NCBI GenBank assembly: GCA_963669155.1
Contig: OZ022577.1
Location: 33,167,850 to 33,231,849 of the forward strand
DNA length: 64,000 nucleotides
Source: Arbacia lixula
Lineage: Eukaryota; Echinodermata; Echinoidea; Arbacioida; Arbaciidae
Direction: 5' to 3'
In this document: positions 13,501 through 26,200 of the stretch, in pieces
Numbering within the stretch: position 1 is the stretch's first letter
Layout: each line of letters opens with the position of its first letter
The notes under the pieces: model-generated
The model's database searches: none
What the model was told of the DNA's origin: nothing
The model's input: the letters and a program-made list of their open reading frames with translations, nothing else
Program-made: the position numbers and the translations under genes

Positions 13501-13889
13501 AGAGGAAGCGGCAGCTCAAGGAACAGCGCAAGCTCGGCCTACCTGCAGAGGCCGCCGCCACCGTTCAGGACAATTTCGAGATTGACACAGCCGACCCGCG
13601 CTTCCAGGCGCTGTTCTCGTCTCACGAGTTCGCCATTGATCCGTCCGCGCCGCAATTCAAGAAGACGAAGGCGATGTCAAGTCTGATCACGGAGAAGCAG
13701 AGGAGGAGGCAGCGGGGAGAGATGGAGACTGGGGAAGGGGAAGCTGAGGAGGAGCAGACGAAGGAGGGAGGAGGTGGAGGAGGGGGACAGGGGAAGAAGA
13801 AAGATGTGGAACTCTCTCAGCTGGTCAGATCGATTAAGAGTAAAACTCAGGAGTTTCATTCCAGGAAGAAGCTCAAAGGAGACTCATGA
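1521..13889 (+). CDS. ESF1: ESF1 homolog, nucleolar pre-rRNA processing protein (10 coding exons)
   Basis: Coding exons: 1569-2190 (exon begins 1521), 2618-2961, 3878-4032, 4625-4738, 6628-6956, 7702-7854, 9141-9301, 10433-10544, 11463-11542, 13401-13889. All introns are GT-AG and the phases close, giving 852 codons; the vertebrate protein is, from memory, about the same length. The family acts in the nucleolus in 18S rRNA production. Visible marks: N-terminal DPRF repeats (about residues 6-20), a long acidic and Lys-rich region, the conserved block with [11 protein letters not shown] and LLNSFKP (near 285-315), YYAVV-like [14 protein letters not shown], a Glu/Asp tract (near 480-520), [11 protein letters not shown], and the C-terminal block [18 protein letters not shown] with FKKTKAM. 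The ATG at 1569 is chosen because MDALQDPRF matches the family start. The gene is intact. Introns carry many repeats, including decoy copies of the exon 6 acceptor. Confidence 0.95.
3659..3817. mobile_element. Palindromic MITE in ESF1 intron
   Basis: The ends GGGCTCCGTTACATAAAGG and CCTTTGTTACGGAGCCC are inverted copies, and the arms continue with GCGATCAATCGCAA / TTGCAATTGATTGCAA. No ORF. Related copies with GGGCCC ends lie at 42596-42733, about 39531-39653 and about 58167-58272. Confidence 0.65.
4963..5735. repeat. GTCCGTCC-containing repeat with 157-bp tandem units (ESF1 intron)
   Basis: The element opens with TCTCGCCCACCGGAGGTG, which folds with GGCGAGAC, then a (GTCCGTCC)n tract at about 5005-5057. 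Near-identical units follow with a period of 157 bp (equivalent points at 5386, 5543 and 5700; an older unit near 5196). Each unit ends in a cluster of AGGTCA half-sites. No coding capacity. It resembles the repeat at 58898-59990. Confidence 0.7.
6375..6650 (+). repeat. Tandem repeat carrying three copies of the ESF1 exon 6 acceptor
   Basis: Units of about 120 bp repeat a block with TATACAGGTTTC, a pyrimidine tract, AG, and the first bases of exon 6 (ATCCCAGAYGATAYRACC). Acceptor AGs precede 6389, 6511 and the authentic 6628. The first two copies diverge soon after the exon edge and do not continue the exon reading frame. Confidence 0.75.
8438..9068. mobile_element. TIR element with a second palindrome inside (ESF1 intron)
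   Basis: The left end reads TACCGTATCGGTGTATAAGA and the right end, inverted, TACCGTAAATTTCGGCGTAC. GTGCGTCTTAT words repeat near both ends. Inside, arms at about 8591-8680 and 8721-8754/8891-8946 are inverted copies (for example GCTCTGGCCACAAGCTGG against its complement). No ORF of interest. Confidence 0.6.
10751..10790 (+). repeat. Poly-C/poly-A tract in ESF1 intron
   Basis: About ten C followed by a run of more than twenty A. This may be a decayed retroposon tail, but no element body is recognisable upstream. Confidence 0.8.
11914..12771. mobile_element. Non-autonomous pogo/mariner-type element (ESF1 intron)
   Basis: Near-perfect TIRs of about 24 bp start CAGGGAAACCCCGTTATAAC at 11914 and end at 12771. 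They are flanked by TA on both sides (11912-11913 and 12772-12773), as in the Tc1/mariner/pogo group. Extra GTTATAACG and CTCGCTATA words lie inside both ends. No transposase ORF was seen, so it would be moved in trans. Confidence 0.75.
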
Positions 13890-14154
13890 TGACACCTACT
13901 CATTGACAGACACTTTCTTTTGCAGAATAGAATGAAATCATGTATAATATTATAAGATGCATTTAAGATGTGGTGCTTCAGAAGTCTTCTGTGGGTGTCG
14001 TGGAAAGGCATAAGGACAATTGAGTTGCAATCGATAAACAGTGCTAAGTTTTTTTTTAGATATTTTTTTCAAACCATTTATTGAAGAGCCACATGTGGTA
14101 TTTGCAAAGAATTTTTTTTTTAGGCATACACCCAGTAATAATGATAGCGTGCTC

Positions 14155-14290
14155 CATCCTGTAAATGAATGAAAAACAAGTCAGACAAAAATCTTGGAAC
14201 CAGACGGGATTTGAACCTGCAATCTACTGCTTACCGGGCAGCGACTTAACCACGCAAGCTATTTCTAGTTCACGGGTCAAGACGCGACAA
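14155..14290 (-). mobile_element. tRNA-derived SINE
   Basis: On the minus strand the segment reads as a tRNA-like head: an A-box-like TGGTTAAGTCG, an anticodon-arm-like stretch, and a B box GGTTCAAATCC about 45 bp later. This matches the RNA polymerase III promoter layout. The tRNA fold is imperfect, so this is a SINE head rather than a working tRNA gene. It lies in the 3' region of ESF1, in antisense. Confidence 0.7.
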
Positions 14291-17200
14291 CATGGAAACA
14301 AATTTGTTTTGTTCAATATCTGGCAAAATGTTGCTATTCCGTGGATTTTATGCTTTCTGCTGTAAAGAGCCAACATGTATGTATTGAGTTGATTTGCATA
14401 CACAAATCAGATGAATAGAATAAGATTAAGGTAAATGTGTGAATGTTAAAGATATTTTCATATTTGGGTAAAAAATAACATTTAGAGAGAAACCTTAAAT
14501 ATTGGTGGATTAGTTTGTGACTCATCGTGATTTACTGATATTCTTGCAATAAATTATTGAACAAAAAAGGATTTTTCTGCTGTTGAAGATCATGAAGGTA
14601 ATTGTTTTACAGAAAAATCTGACTGAAATCCACCTCATAATCTATAGATTTTTTTTTTTCACAAACCTGACACAAAGAGCACCAAAATCATTATCAGATC
14701 TGAAAGAGCCTCTGTCAAATTTCCTCTCAAACTGTTTAATCTACCTTTGCTTTTTAAACATATCTTCAAATTGTCTTGTCATAAGAAGTGATCCGGTTAG
14801 ATATATTTACAATCATTGTGCAGTTCTCCAATAAGCTGAATAGATTTGCTAAAAAAAATACAATTCTTGAAATCTCTTCCAAATTGATTTAAAATAGCAT
14901 AATTTAGGAGAGCTCCAGTGATATTGCTCCTGCCAAACACCCCTATGTAAAAATCGCAAGAGGAATAATCAATATATACTACATGTAACAGGATTTCTGA
15001 CTCATGCACAACCAATCAGAAATCTGCTTGTTTACTTCAGTGTGCTTTCAGATAAATATATTCCACGTGGAGGTGGATTTACAACTTGTAAGAACTGTTA
15101 TTCATTTTTTATAAAAAAAAATTCTTTAAATGATTGGATATTGAGAAGTAAATTATCCCTAAATATATATGGTTCACCTAGAAATATGTACTGAATTCTG
15201 TAAGTTAAGTGCATCCACACAAATGGAATGTGGATATCAATGTTATTGAGGTAAAGCATTTGATTTAAATGATTCATTTTCTTTTGCCTTATTCTTTGAT
15301 ACTTTATATAGATTCATTCATGTGTTAAGCCATAGGTTCAAAATATAACCAGGACATCATTTTCTAGAAACTGAGCATACAGTGTACCAAAGTTGTGTCG
15401 TCATACAAGCATGTTGCGAAGACAAGTGGTCTTAAAATAAATCAGTGAAAGGTTTACCGGACACATGAGAAAACAAACTTCCACAAGATTATACAACATA
15501 ACAAGCACAAACTGCATTGCAATACTAACAAGATGATAAAGGGGGACAGAGATAGAGAGACAGGGGGGAATGAAGCAGAGAAAAGGTTAGAGTGGAGTAG
15601 AAAAAGGATAGAGAGGTAGAGAGTGGTAGAGAGAGAGATGAAGAGGTCGTGAGGTAGTGAATGAGGGCAAGATAAACAGAGTGTATCTTCTAGTTTGCAT
15701 TGTGCACAGAACATGTCAAGACTTCCACACATACAGCCACACATGATCATTTAACAGAGAAAGTGAAAAAATATTTCGGGATATAAATTCAAATTTATTC
15801 ATATATTGCTCTCAAGATAGACACACAACGAAGACAGGTGTAACCCATTGTTCATCAATCCTGGATGTTCAATTTTTAAGTTTGCTAAACTTTGGTATGT
15901 AGATGTGAATACAACTCCATATACTATGAAATGCTGCTCTATCACAATAAAATACTTTTCACATATCAAAGTTGAACTGCCATTCATAATGACTATGTCA
16001 GTATCAAAGGTTCAACTGTCAAAACAAACCACTTCCTGTGCACACCACAAATGTAAACTGTAAAATTTATGCATCCAAGACATGTTTTCACAAATGAAAA
16101 GGTACACTCTGCCTCTATGCTACCGCTCACTGATTGGAAACGGATATAAAGCATGTACTTCCAAAGCATGCTTGATAAACCTTTAACTCTTCGGGAGAAT
16201 CATTGCAATATGACATTCAAATGGTGAATATATTTGCACATCCACTTTGACATGATTCATGCATACTGGAAATAGTTTGCAAAGGATTTCATACCGAATA
16301 AAACGCTTAAATCAAGTCAACTTGCATGCACAACAAAATACATCACATCACATTTAATCACATTGGATATACACTGCTTTTTAAACCATGCAAATCTACA
16401 GATAGAACAAATGTAATAGTTGCCCATTAGACATTTTTGGGCAAGGAATTACGGTGGGTTTATACAAGAGTGGTTTGTTGATGCCAATTATTTGCCGTTG
16501 TGGCAATGCAAGAAACAAACTTCACGTCACAATTTGTCGATATAAAGAATTTGCAATTTTTCACCATTTCCCTGGAGGGGAGAAGCTTTCCTCACAGCTG
16601 ATTAGCAGTATTATAGGCAGTGGTTTAACTCAGACTGCATAGTAAACCTAGGCTAATTTTAAGGGGTGCAAAATAAATTATCTGATGCTGTCACAAAATC
16701 ATTGATTTTTATCACAGAATCACAACCATGGGTCCATTAATCGCTGCAATTATTACAAACTCGATATACATTAGTGATTCCAAGGACAAAATCAATAATG
16801 TTTCAAGTTATTTTATTTAGCATCCCATAAAATTAGGCCAGGTTTATAACATGTTAAAACTCTGTTCTGATAATGGGCCATTATGTCCAGCAGCAGCACT
16901 AAGCCACTCCCATATGACTCTACCAACCATTGAGAAATTCATAATTTATCAGTACTCCCTCAAACTTTTTGATTAACACCTATTTGTGATGGAATTTGCC
17001 TCCTTCTAAGGAAAGTGAAAATAGGTCTCCATTCACTAATTCTCTTTAAAAAGGAACATTTTATTATTACAAATGGTCAAGTTTAAAGATTTGGCACAAA
17101 TCACACAACAAAACTTTACGCAAACAAGTCATTCTTTAAATTCAACAATTAACATACTGGTATTTACATGTTATGCACACAAAAAAATATTTTCAAAATG

Positions 17201-18175
17201 GATGCAAATGTTATGCAAATTGTTCAAACAACTCATTACTAACGATAACCCTAAAGCTTGTCCAATGACAACAACTTAGATTCAGAGTGCATTCCACCCA
17301 TGAAACTGAATCGTGAGATACGAGGTGGATGTCAAAACACGTCACTCTGCATTTAGGGCGAAAATTGTAACGATATTACAAAAACAGCATATTCTCCACC
17401 AGCCAAATAACCACGCTTTCACCTGCATTGCCCATATCACTTAACTTTAATCAGGAAGACATGCACGCATTTTGCATAAATTATTGTTGCCATGTTAGGC
17501 AAACTTCAGGCAGGGTTTGGTGTTGCAGGAGGTAGCGTTTATATATGAAAGAAAAACAAGTAAAACATTTGAATCGTAGCAGAAAGGGTCTACTACATTT
17601 ACCCAATATAGCCCCCTTGACACTTATGAAAAATGACCCCCAAAAAGGAACAACTCAAACCAAGCTGAAATGTACACATCACAAATTCAAAGAATGTCCA
17701 TTTTTTTTAGAAGCAGGTTTTGTTACATTTCAATAATTCTTTTAATGATCCTTGGAATATTTAATAACATTTTCATTATTGGCCAAATTTGGACTATAAA
17801 GTGGGTGTGAAATAATATAATTCAGAACACAACAATTTGAGTTGTACCAGTAACGTTTGAATTCTTTTGTCAAAAGTGTCAAGGTTTTTTTAAGATGTAG
17901 TACAAGTTTAAATTTGCTAGACTACACACCGTGAAGTAGTTTTCTTCAGAAACCAAAAACACCAACACAGTCATACCAGAGGCAGTGAAAGGACATCCAG
18001 ACTGCATATATTTCTATTTTTTGCAGGTATCTCTAGCCTAATTACATGTCTGCAGGGATAAAGATGGATGGGCGTTTTGAAATGCGTCTGTAATGGTGAG
18101 GAAGAGGGAGTCCTTATTTTGCTATCCAGGCTTTATCTAATTACACTATGAGGTGATATTAGTGATAACTGCACT

Positions 18176-18232
18176 TTGCTCTCTCCCTCTCCCACTTCCC
18201 CTCCCTCCCTCTACCCCTCCCTCCCTCTCCCC

Positions 18233-18299
<67 letters not shown>

Positions 18300-18300
18300 T
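18176..18300 (+). repeat. (CT)n / (TA)n simple repeat
   Basis: CCCTCC-rich pyrimidine sequence passes into a perfect CT run (about 18233-18280) and then a TA run. Confidence 0.9.
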
Positions 18301-19166
18301 TTTGGTGTATATTATAATCATTTCATTACATACATTTCACAAAATTCCTACATTCTGATTTCATGGATTGCATGGAACCCGTAAATGAAGTATTAAGATC
18401 TGGCTCTTTGGCACAAGGATAAAAGAAATTGCACAGGTCAATGAATTGGGGACACATAAATAACATACATGTACATGTATGAGATCCATGTAATATTGTG
18501 TATTATTACCTGAATGAGGCATTTTGGAGACACGATATAAACGCGTATTTTGTCTGTCTAACTGATTAACTCAACATAAACTACGTCACAATGGCTCGGT
18601 CAGCGATCAGCTGAATGACGAGTGACCATAATATTCGTACACCCCTCCTCCCTGAAAAAAGTAATTTTCCAATTGCACCTACCATGCCTACGTACAATAA
18701 TTAGCGGTCCATAATATCCGTATTCCTAGCTCATCAATCCCCAACGCATGCGCGTATCAACATACGCATACGCGTATCAACGCGTATCAACATCTCACAG
18801 AATGCAGGTACAACATGCACAGAGCCCATTTGTGCTGAATAACTGCAATGTTACCATAAACTACTACTCGAAGTAAAAAGACGAGAGCAAACCTGTAAAT
18901 AGCTGTTGGTGTTAGCCTTTACAAACTGTTAGGAGTTACTTTTAAAGTTCAACTTGGTTACGTGTTTCTTGTTCCTATTCCTAAAATGTTCAGCTTGCCA
19001 TTGCCATTAACAGTTTATTTGTGGAGATCATAAAAAGAAAGTACATTGCAGACATGACAAGAATTGACACTAAAGGCTTGACCAAGATAAGTCCAACAAT
19101 TTAGTTATATAATCTATCAATATGTTAGTTTAATGTACCAGAAAGAGTTGAACAGGTAATAATAAT

Positions 19167-19307
19167 AATACTGACTGGCGTTACTTTCGGGAGATACCAA
19201 AAATATTTCCCTCACTAGACCCATATTGCCCTCGTCTTCGACTCGGGGCAATATGAGACTAGTTTGGGAAATATATTTGGTATCTCCCTCAAGGCCAGTC
19301 AATATTA
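19167..19307. mobile_element. Short foldback element
   Basis: Almost the whole element is one hairpin. The outer arms are AATACTGACTGGC and GGCCAGTCAATATT, and the inner arms GGGAGATACCAAAAATATTT and AAATATATTTGGTATCTCCC. The loop is CTCGTCTTCGACTCG. No coding capacity. Confidence 0.7.
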
Positions 19308-19901
19308 CATAATTCTGACCCCTCTGATGCCCCATTTTGCTGTTATTGTAAAAATAAAGGTAACATGTAGTGTATGGGATTCAAAAGTAATGGAAAGCAA
19401 GTGTCTACTTTGATGGGGCAGTTTACGCAGACATGGTGAATACTGTGAGCTTTGTTTTTAAGAGTATTTGTATATAAATTGTATCACACATATGCAAAAA
19501 TGTCATCTCATCGGTTATAGGGTCCAGACAGCAGTATTTGTTTACACTTTTAATAAGCAAGTATTATGTTTAAACATTCTTGTGCAATTTTGTTTACAAT
19601 ATCGTAATAACCTTTTTATGTAAATTGTGTGTCAAGCTATTCATACTCTACATGTCCCAATTATGAATCGAACCCAATTCAGCCTTCGGGCTGCGAATCA
19701 ATTCTTGCCAGGTGAACAGAGGCTAAAAGGAGGAAGCTAAACAAATCGCAAGACTGTGAAAGTAAGCTTGATTTAGCTATTGTGCATAACTTGATTACCC
19801 TGATATATTTGCATTTTGTATTGTGTAGGTTAGAATATAAATTGGTGTAAAGAAGAGTTCTTGTGAACAGAAGACAAAAACTCTCTTACTTCAAGTTTGA
19901 T

Positions 19902-19944
19902 ATGGCTTTGTTTCTTATTCTGTTACTCATTCACATAATCTCAG
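19902..19944 (+). other. Possible leader exon encoding a signal-peptide-like stretch
   Basis: An ATG at 19902 opens MALFLILLLIHIIS, strongly hydrophobic, followed by a GTAGGG donor in phase 1. If joined to the exon starting at 20203, the frame ends with a TGA that overlaps the ATG at 20233. It would then be an upstream ORF of the Myb-like gene. Alternatively it is an orphan secretory first exon. There is no expression evidence. Confidence 0.3.
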
Positions 19945-20202
19945 GTAGGGCCAACATAGCTTAGGCATACTTTTACAGAGGAGTAGCATGCAGTAATCTA
20001 GTGTTGCATAGAATTGTGTAAACAGTATACTCCGCTTCTCTAAGCCGAAATACACGTAAAAATAAACATGTACCCTTTTGCGTTCTTATACGCCTATTAA
20101 TTATGCAGCAAGTGCAGTTTGAAGAACCTCCTTTACTTCGATTCGATCACACAATGCAGTAAGTTGTAATTTTGTTTCTGTCTCTTCTAATTTCTATTTC
20201 AG

Positions 20203-23200
20203 CAGGATCAAGATCATCAACACTCCTAAATTATGTCTGAAGTCACTGAAGTCCCTGAGAATCGTGGGGGCAAGGTAACTTGAGATTGTGACCATTTGCA
20301 TCATAAGATCAATTTGGGTGAAGATATTAATGGACATTGATTGATTGAGAGTCAGGTAGCTTTAAGGGGAGCCCATTTGCAAAAGTCATGAAACTTGGCA
20401 GGAAACTTGGCAGGAATCAGTATTAAATGCCTTCTTCTTGCCATCGTCTTTCAAAACAAACACATTTATATATCATACTGTCTATAACACTTTAGTTCTG
20501 GCAATATTTATCACATTCTTTTCTCAGACTCTTGGTTGTCTTCTTACCTGTTAATTTCCAAATCATTCAGTGCTTAATTTTCCTGATTTTTCTGATATTT
20601 GTTGTTGTCCCTCCCCCCATTTTAGGTGTTATTTGAATTTTTAACTCTCTTTCATCTACATGTACCTACATGTCTAGAAGAATATCATGTTGTACCTGTG
20701 AAGTTATATTTGACCTCGACCATATTCAGTTTGGCTCGTTTGATTTGATATGTGCAAAGTGCAATGAACAACTCTTTCCTTTCAATCATGTTATTGAGGA
20801 TGATGAGTTCTTATGGACTCTCCAGCAGTTTTTTCATATGAGTAAGAATATTCCATATGCCAATGTTCAAATTCTTAAAATTAATCCTTTTGTAATGAAT
20901 AATAACCTTGGAGAGGTGCCATCGAACCCCTTCTCGATCTACTGGTGCTGTATCTGAGAAACCAAGGATCATCAATGTTGCATTTTCGTCATATTCGGTG
21001 AGAGAAAAGGTCAGAAAGGCGTGCATCACACAATTTAAAGAGAGGGATTTCAACTTCAAGGGTGCGAAGGTTTACGTTTCTGAAGACTTCTCGAAGCGGA
21101 TCTTGCAAAAAATAAAAAACAAACTATATGACCTCAAGAGACTGAAATCGGAGGGAAAGAAGCCTTTCTTTTTATTCCCTCCAAGGATTGGTATTCGTAA
21201 CTCAGAAGGAAAACTATTCATTGTTGGCTGATTCCTCTTAACCGCTGCATTGAGTGGTTAACATACATGTATAAGGTTTTGAGATTCAGCTTTAAAAATT
21301 TTGTACTATTTTCCTTTTACTGAGGTTTTACTGAAGTATGCAGCTGGCACAGGGCCTACATTACAAGCTATACTCGATACTTGTGGTAGTTGTCATTTTT
21401 TGTTATCTTTAATGCTTTCTTTATAATGTTTCCATCTTTATGGTATTTTTAATTTGTAAAACAGTAGTTCACACTATGTCATATTTTACTTTTCTGATCC
21501 TACATGTATGTAGATAAAGGGCAACATAGTTAATGTAGATAGTGGGAAGAGTAATGTCCTCTTGAAAAATATTCAAATCTGTACTTCTATTTTTAGAACA
21601 ATGTTTTCTAATCTATTTTTTACTAGTTTTGTCAGTTAGGATTTGTGTTCTGTAGTGTTCTCCCTCTTTAGGTTATTAGCACTCATACACAGGGCTGTGT
21701 TTTTGATTTGAAGCCCTTAATTGTTCGATCTTGTGCTTGCCTTCCTTGATTTTTCCATGTGTAATATATATTTTTGATTTTTTTATTCTTATTTTTCAAT
21801 GTCCTTTTTTGGTAATGGCATATTGCATACTCTGCCTTGCTTTTATTGTTATAATTACTTCTTTTTTTTTCTAATAATTTCAATCACGTGTATATATATT
21901 TTAATTCTCATTGATCTGTTTTATTTCCAAACCTTAAAGAGTTGTTTATATATTGTGTATTACATGTTATGTATTGATTTTAATAAATACATAAATAAAA
22001 AAAAAAAAAACTAAAATTACTCAAAATTCTTTGCGGTGTAGGGGAATTAAACTATGGAATGAATTGAATAATGATATTAAACAAAGTAAATCTGTAAATA
22101 GATTTAAAAAACTCTTGAAATATGAATTGTTGTGTCAATATGAAAATCTTGCCAAATTAACTAATGAATAGCATACCGTAAGTCCCTATAATATCTTTTT
22201 ACTATACCATACTTGTTTTTTGCACTGTGAGGGCGCTATCTCAGTTTCTGACCGGCGCTGTCTGTGTCCTTGGCTCTGACTGCTATTGTTTCTGGGCAGC
22301 GGTGGTTTTAATATCTGGATAGCGTGTTCTTGCAGTGCACTTTAGTGTTTTTTTTTTTTTTTCTTTCTCTTTCCCTGTATGGTTTAAATTGATTTGTACT
22401 ATATGTATGTCATGGTGGTGCCCTCTCCTACAAGTTCCTTTGAATTTCCAGGGGCTCCTAATCCCATGTTTTATCAAAAGTCTGTATATTCATGTATTTT
22501 TTATGACTGATAGAATAAATTTGAATTTGAATTGAATTGAATTGAATTGAATTGAGATATACCGTAAAAAAATTGCACAAATTATAGCTTCACTCACCAA
22601 AATACCAGGAAAAGTATTTAAAATGCACCATTATAAAGTGCCCATAGTGCATTCATATAGCACATTACGTTGTACAGTGATTCGCTAGGTTTTGAATGAC
22701 CAACCCAAAACCTACTTGCAACGTAAACAAAGTGATTCTGCTCAGTCAGTTTCACGCTATTGTTGGGAGAGAAGTACAGTAATACATTCCATTTTCTTTT
22801 TCAACGAAAACAATTTTGGACCTGCAAAATTGCAACTCCTTCTTTGCTTTGACTGATTTCATTTATTATCCATAATGCAAAATAGGTGATATGATTCCAA
22901 TAAGTGCAATTTGAGACAGTCATCCCATACAGAAAATGTGCAATGTTATACCATAGAAATACCACTTTTATTTAAACAGGCAAATTAATGTATGTGAGTT
23001 CTCTCCCTCCCATTTGTATACATAATTTGTGTTTTAATACTACATGTTGAATCTCCAAGCTAACCCTTGTTTTACCCTAACCCCTGTCTTACCATTAATT
23101 ATCAATCAAATTTACAAGTATAGAATAGATTAATCATTTGTTATAACATGTACAATTGTCTGTTTGAGGTGCTGTTTAGTTCACATTTTTTTGTGTGTGA

Positions 23201-26200
23201 TTTAAAAAAATTCTTGTTCAACATGCACAATCCAGAAGCCAGAAGCAGAGGTCGAGGAAGAGGCAGGTAAACTACACGAAAGAAGAACAGCTGAAAATCG
23301 TCGACTATGTCAAGAGGCGAACTCTAGACCTCTTTGGGAAGGCAGGATATTGCGGAGTGAAGGTAGCTTACATTTTGTTATAAAATTATTTTTTGAATTA
23401 TGGTATAAGTATGTCAAAATGATGTTGAAATGAATTGTGACCTTAAAAATAATATTTCTATGTAATAGTAGAAATAAGGCTTCCCTTCTTTCTTACAGTA
23501 CACGAAATGAAGAAAAAATGAAAATGAAAGACGAAATGATTGAATAAATGATTATAAATATAGATAGTTGTGCCATGTTATGGTGTCTCAGATTGTGTTA
23601 AAAATATATCTTTTTAAAATCAAATTATCGATTTCATGATACATGAATTATGTTAATGCAGCATGAATTTAAGACGGAAATTTTATTTTCAGGTGGAGGA
23701 GAGGAAGCAGAAAGCGTGGGAGGAGCTCGCCCTCCTCCTCAGGAGCCAGGGAGGCCCAGAGAGGGACTGGAGGGAGCTGAAACGAAAATGGCAGCGCTCT
23801 GCTCTTAAGGTCGCTGCCAAGACCAAACTGATGGGTGAGGATGCTTCCATAATTGTCTTTTCACATATACATACAGAATCATAACGTATGGTTGTCGTTC
23901 GCATTCTAACGTGGGAATTTTATTTTGAGTGTGTGAGACATGACCAGGGAGGTAAATTATAGGGGATGATTAGATGAGAGAGCTAGGATTGATCTTGCTT
24001 AAAACCCTTAAAATAGGCCACATTATGTCATAATGCCTGAAATTGTTTTCTGGCTTGTTTCTTTTTATTCACCTTAATAGGAGTTGTGAGCTTCAAACCT
24101 AGTACACACATACTTGGAAATCAGCTTAGCAAATTGCACTGAGAATTGGCATCCACTGACATTGCAATATGATTGTGTTATATTATGATTACAATGGTTG
24201 CAATTGCACTTCAATGAAGGGGATTTCAGTACAGTAGCACTGCATTTTGATCACCATAACCACGTCTCATAAACACTATCACCTTCATGAGTGGCTTTTG
24301 CTCTGAGCATAATGTTCTGATTTGTTGTGCTCCTGTTTTTTATTGTTACTTTACATGAATTGTGTTTAAGTAATTGCTGATTGCATGTGTAGTAATCCTA
24401 GCCTTACTCTTCAATATTTAGGAGGCAGACCACCATAACCGCGTCTCATAAACACTATCACCTTCATGAGTGGCTTTTGCTCTGAGCATATAATGTTCTG
24501 ATTTGCTGTGCTCCTGTTTTTTATTGTTACTTTACATGAAATGTGTTTAAGTAATTGCTGATTGCATGTGTAGTAATCCTAGCCTTACTCTTCAATATTT
24601 AGGAGGTGGACCACCATAACCGCGTCTCATAAACACTATCACCTTCATGAGTGGCTTTTGCTCTGAGCATATAATGTTCTGATTTGCTGTGCTCCTGTTT
24701 TTTATTGTTACTTTACATGAATTGTGTTTAAGTAATTGCTGATTGCATGTGTATTAATTCTAGCCTTACTCTTCAATATTTAGGAGGCGGACCACCCACA
24801 CCAATAGACTTCCTGAGTGAGAAGGTGTTGGAGGCCATAGCTCCAGAAGTCAAGGAGGGGTTAGCAAGCTCCCAAAATAGGGGGGTAGGTTAAATATATA
24901 TTTTTTTATGTGTGTATGCAGTATTGTTCATTCAGACTGGGGAGAATCTCAGGCCATGTTATAGAAAGATAGCTACTTCTCTACATCCAACAGAGTTTCA
25001 ACAAGATAGCAGTGGAAGTCTTTTTAATGTTATCATATAAAATGAAATAAGTGTTGAAGTATCATCTTACATCTTCCCCACCTATCTTTGTTACAAGATA
25101 ATTAGAATAATCACATCACATTACTCAATCGATTCATTCATCAACAATCATTTACATTCAACAGATGCCTATTAGGCCTATCACTGCTAAGCACAGAATA
25201 GTAAATGTAGATAAAAGTATTTAAATGAATAATATAGTGTCCTTTAATTTCATGAATGAAAAGAATAAATAAAATGTATTTTCAATATTGCTAAATATTT
25301 CAATATGTACACAAATGTATCATATTTGTTTGTCTTATTTCAAACCTATCAGGAAGACACAAATTCACAAGAGCTGGAGGAGTGGGCTTTGGCAGGCTCT
25401 GAGACCGATGGTGACACACATACAGAAACAGATGCTGATGCAGACGATCAGCTCGTTGAGAACCTGGACACCATAACACAAATTGTGGCTTGCCCCCCAG
25501 AAGCTAGCTGCCTCATTCATGAGGACCTTGTTAAGATAAGTGGTCAACTCAGTACTATCATAGAGCTTCTTCGAAGCAAGGAAGAGTAGTAGGCATTTCT
25601 TCAGCCACCTAATGATGACATGGTGTAAACAGCTGTAAGAATAGTAAATGTAGATAAATGTATTTAAAGGAATAATATAGTGTCCTTTAATTTCAAGAAT
25701 GAAAAGAATATGTAAAATTTATTTGCAATATGTACACAAATGTATCATATTTGTTTATCTTATTTCAATCCTATCAGGAAGACACAAGTTCACAAGAGCT
25801 GGAGGAGTGGGCTGTGACAGGCTCTGAGACTGCAGACACCGATGGTGACACACATGCAGAAACAGATGCTGATGCAAATGTAGATAAAAGTATTTAAAGG
25901 AATAATATAAAAAATAGTGTCCTTTAATTTCATGAATGAAAAGAATAAATAAAATGTATTTTCGATATGTACACAAATGTATCATTTGTTTATCTTATTT
26001 CAATCCTATCAGGAAGACACAAATGCACAAGAACTGGAGGAGTGGGCTGTGAAAGTCTCTGAGACTGCAGACACCGATGGTGACACACATGTGGATGCGG
26101 AAACAGATGCTGATCCAGACGATCAGCTCTTTGAGAACCTGGACACCATACCACTAATTGTGGCTTGCCCCCCAGAAGGTAGCTGCCTCATTCATGAGGA

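Larger units (their letters stand above)
13890..20202. other. Gene-poor interval between ESF1 and the Myb-like gene
   Basis: The first few hundred bases are the ESF1 3' UTR; a possible AATAAA lies at 14548-14553. The rest holds a tRNA-like SINE, a partial foldback copy near 15383-15460, a CT/TA simple repeat, a small foldback element at 19167-19307, and otherwise AT-rich sequence. No supported coding exon was found on either strand apart from a possible leader exon at 19902-19944. Confidence 0.5.

Noticed and set aside
14155-14290. Functional tRNA gene
   Set aside because: A and B boxes are present, but acceptor and anticodon stems do not pair well; called a SINE instead.
15454-15750. 98-codon minus-strand ORF rich in Leu, Ser and Cys
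   Set aside because: The plus strand here is a GAGAGA-rich low-complexity tract, which produces the Leu/Ser run; no splice or domain support.
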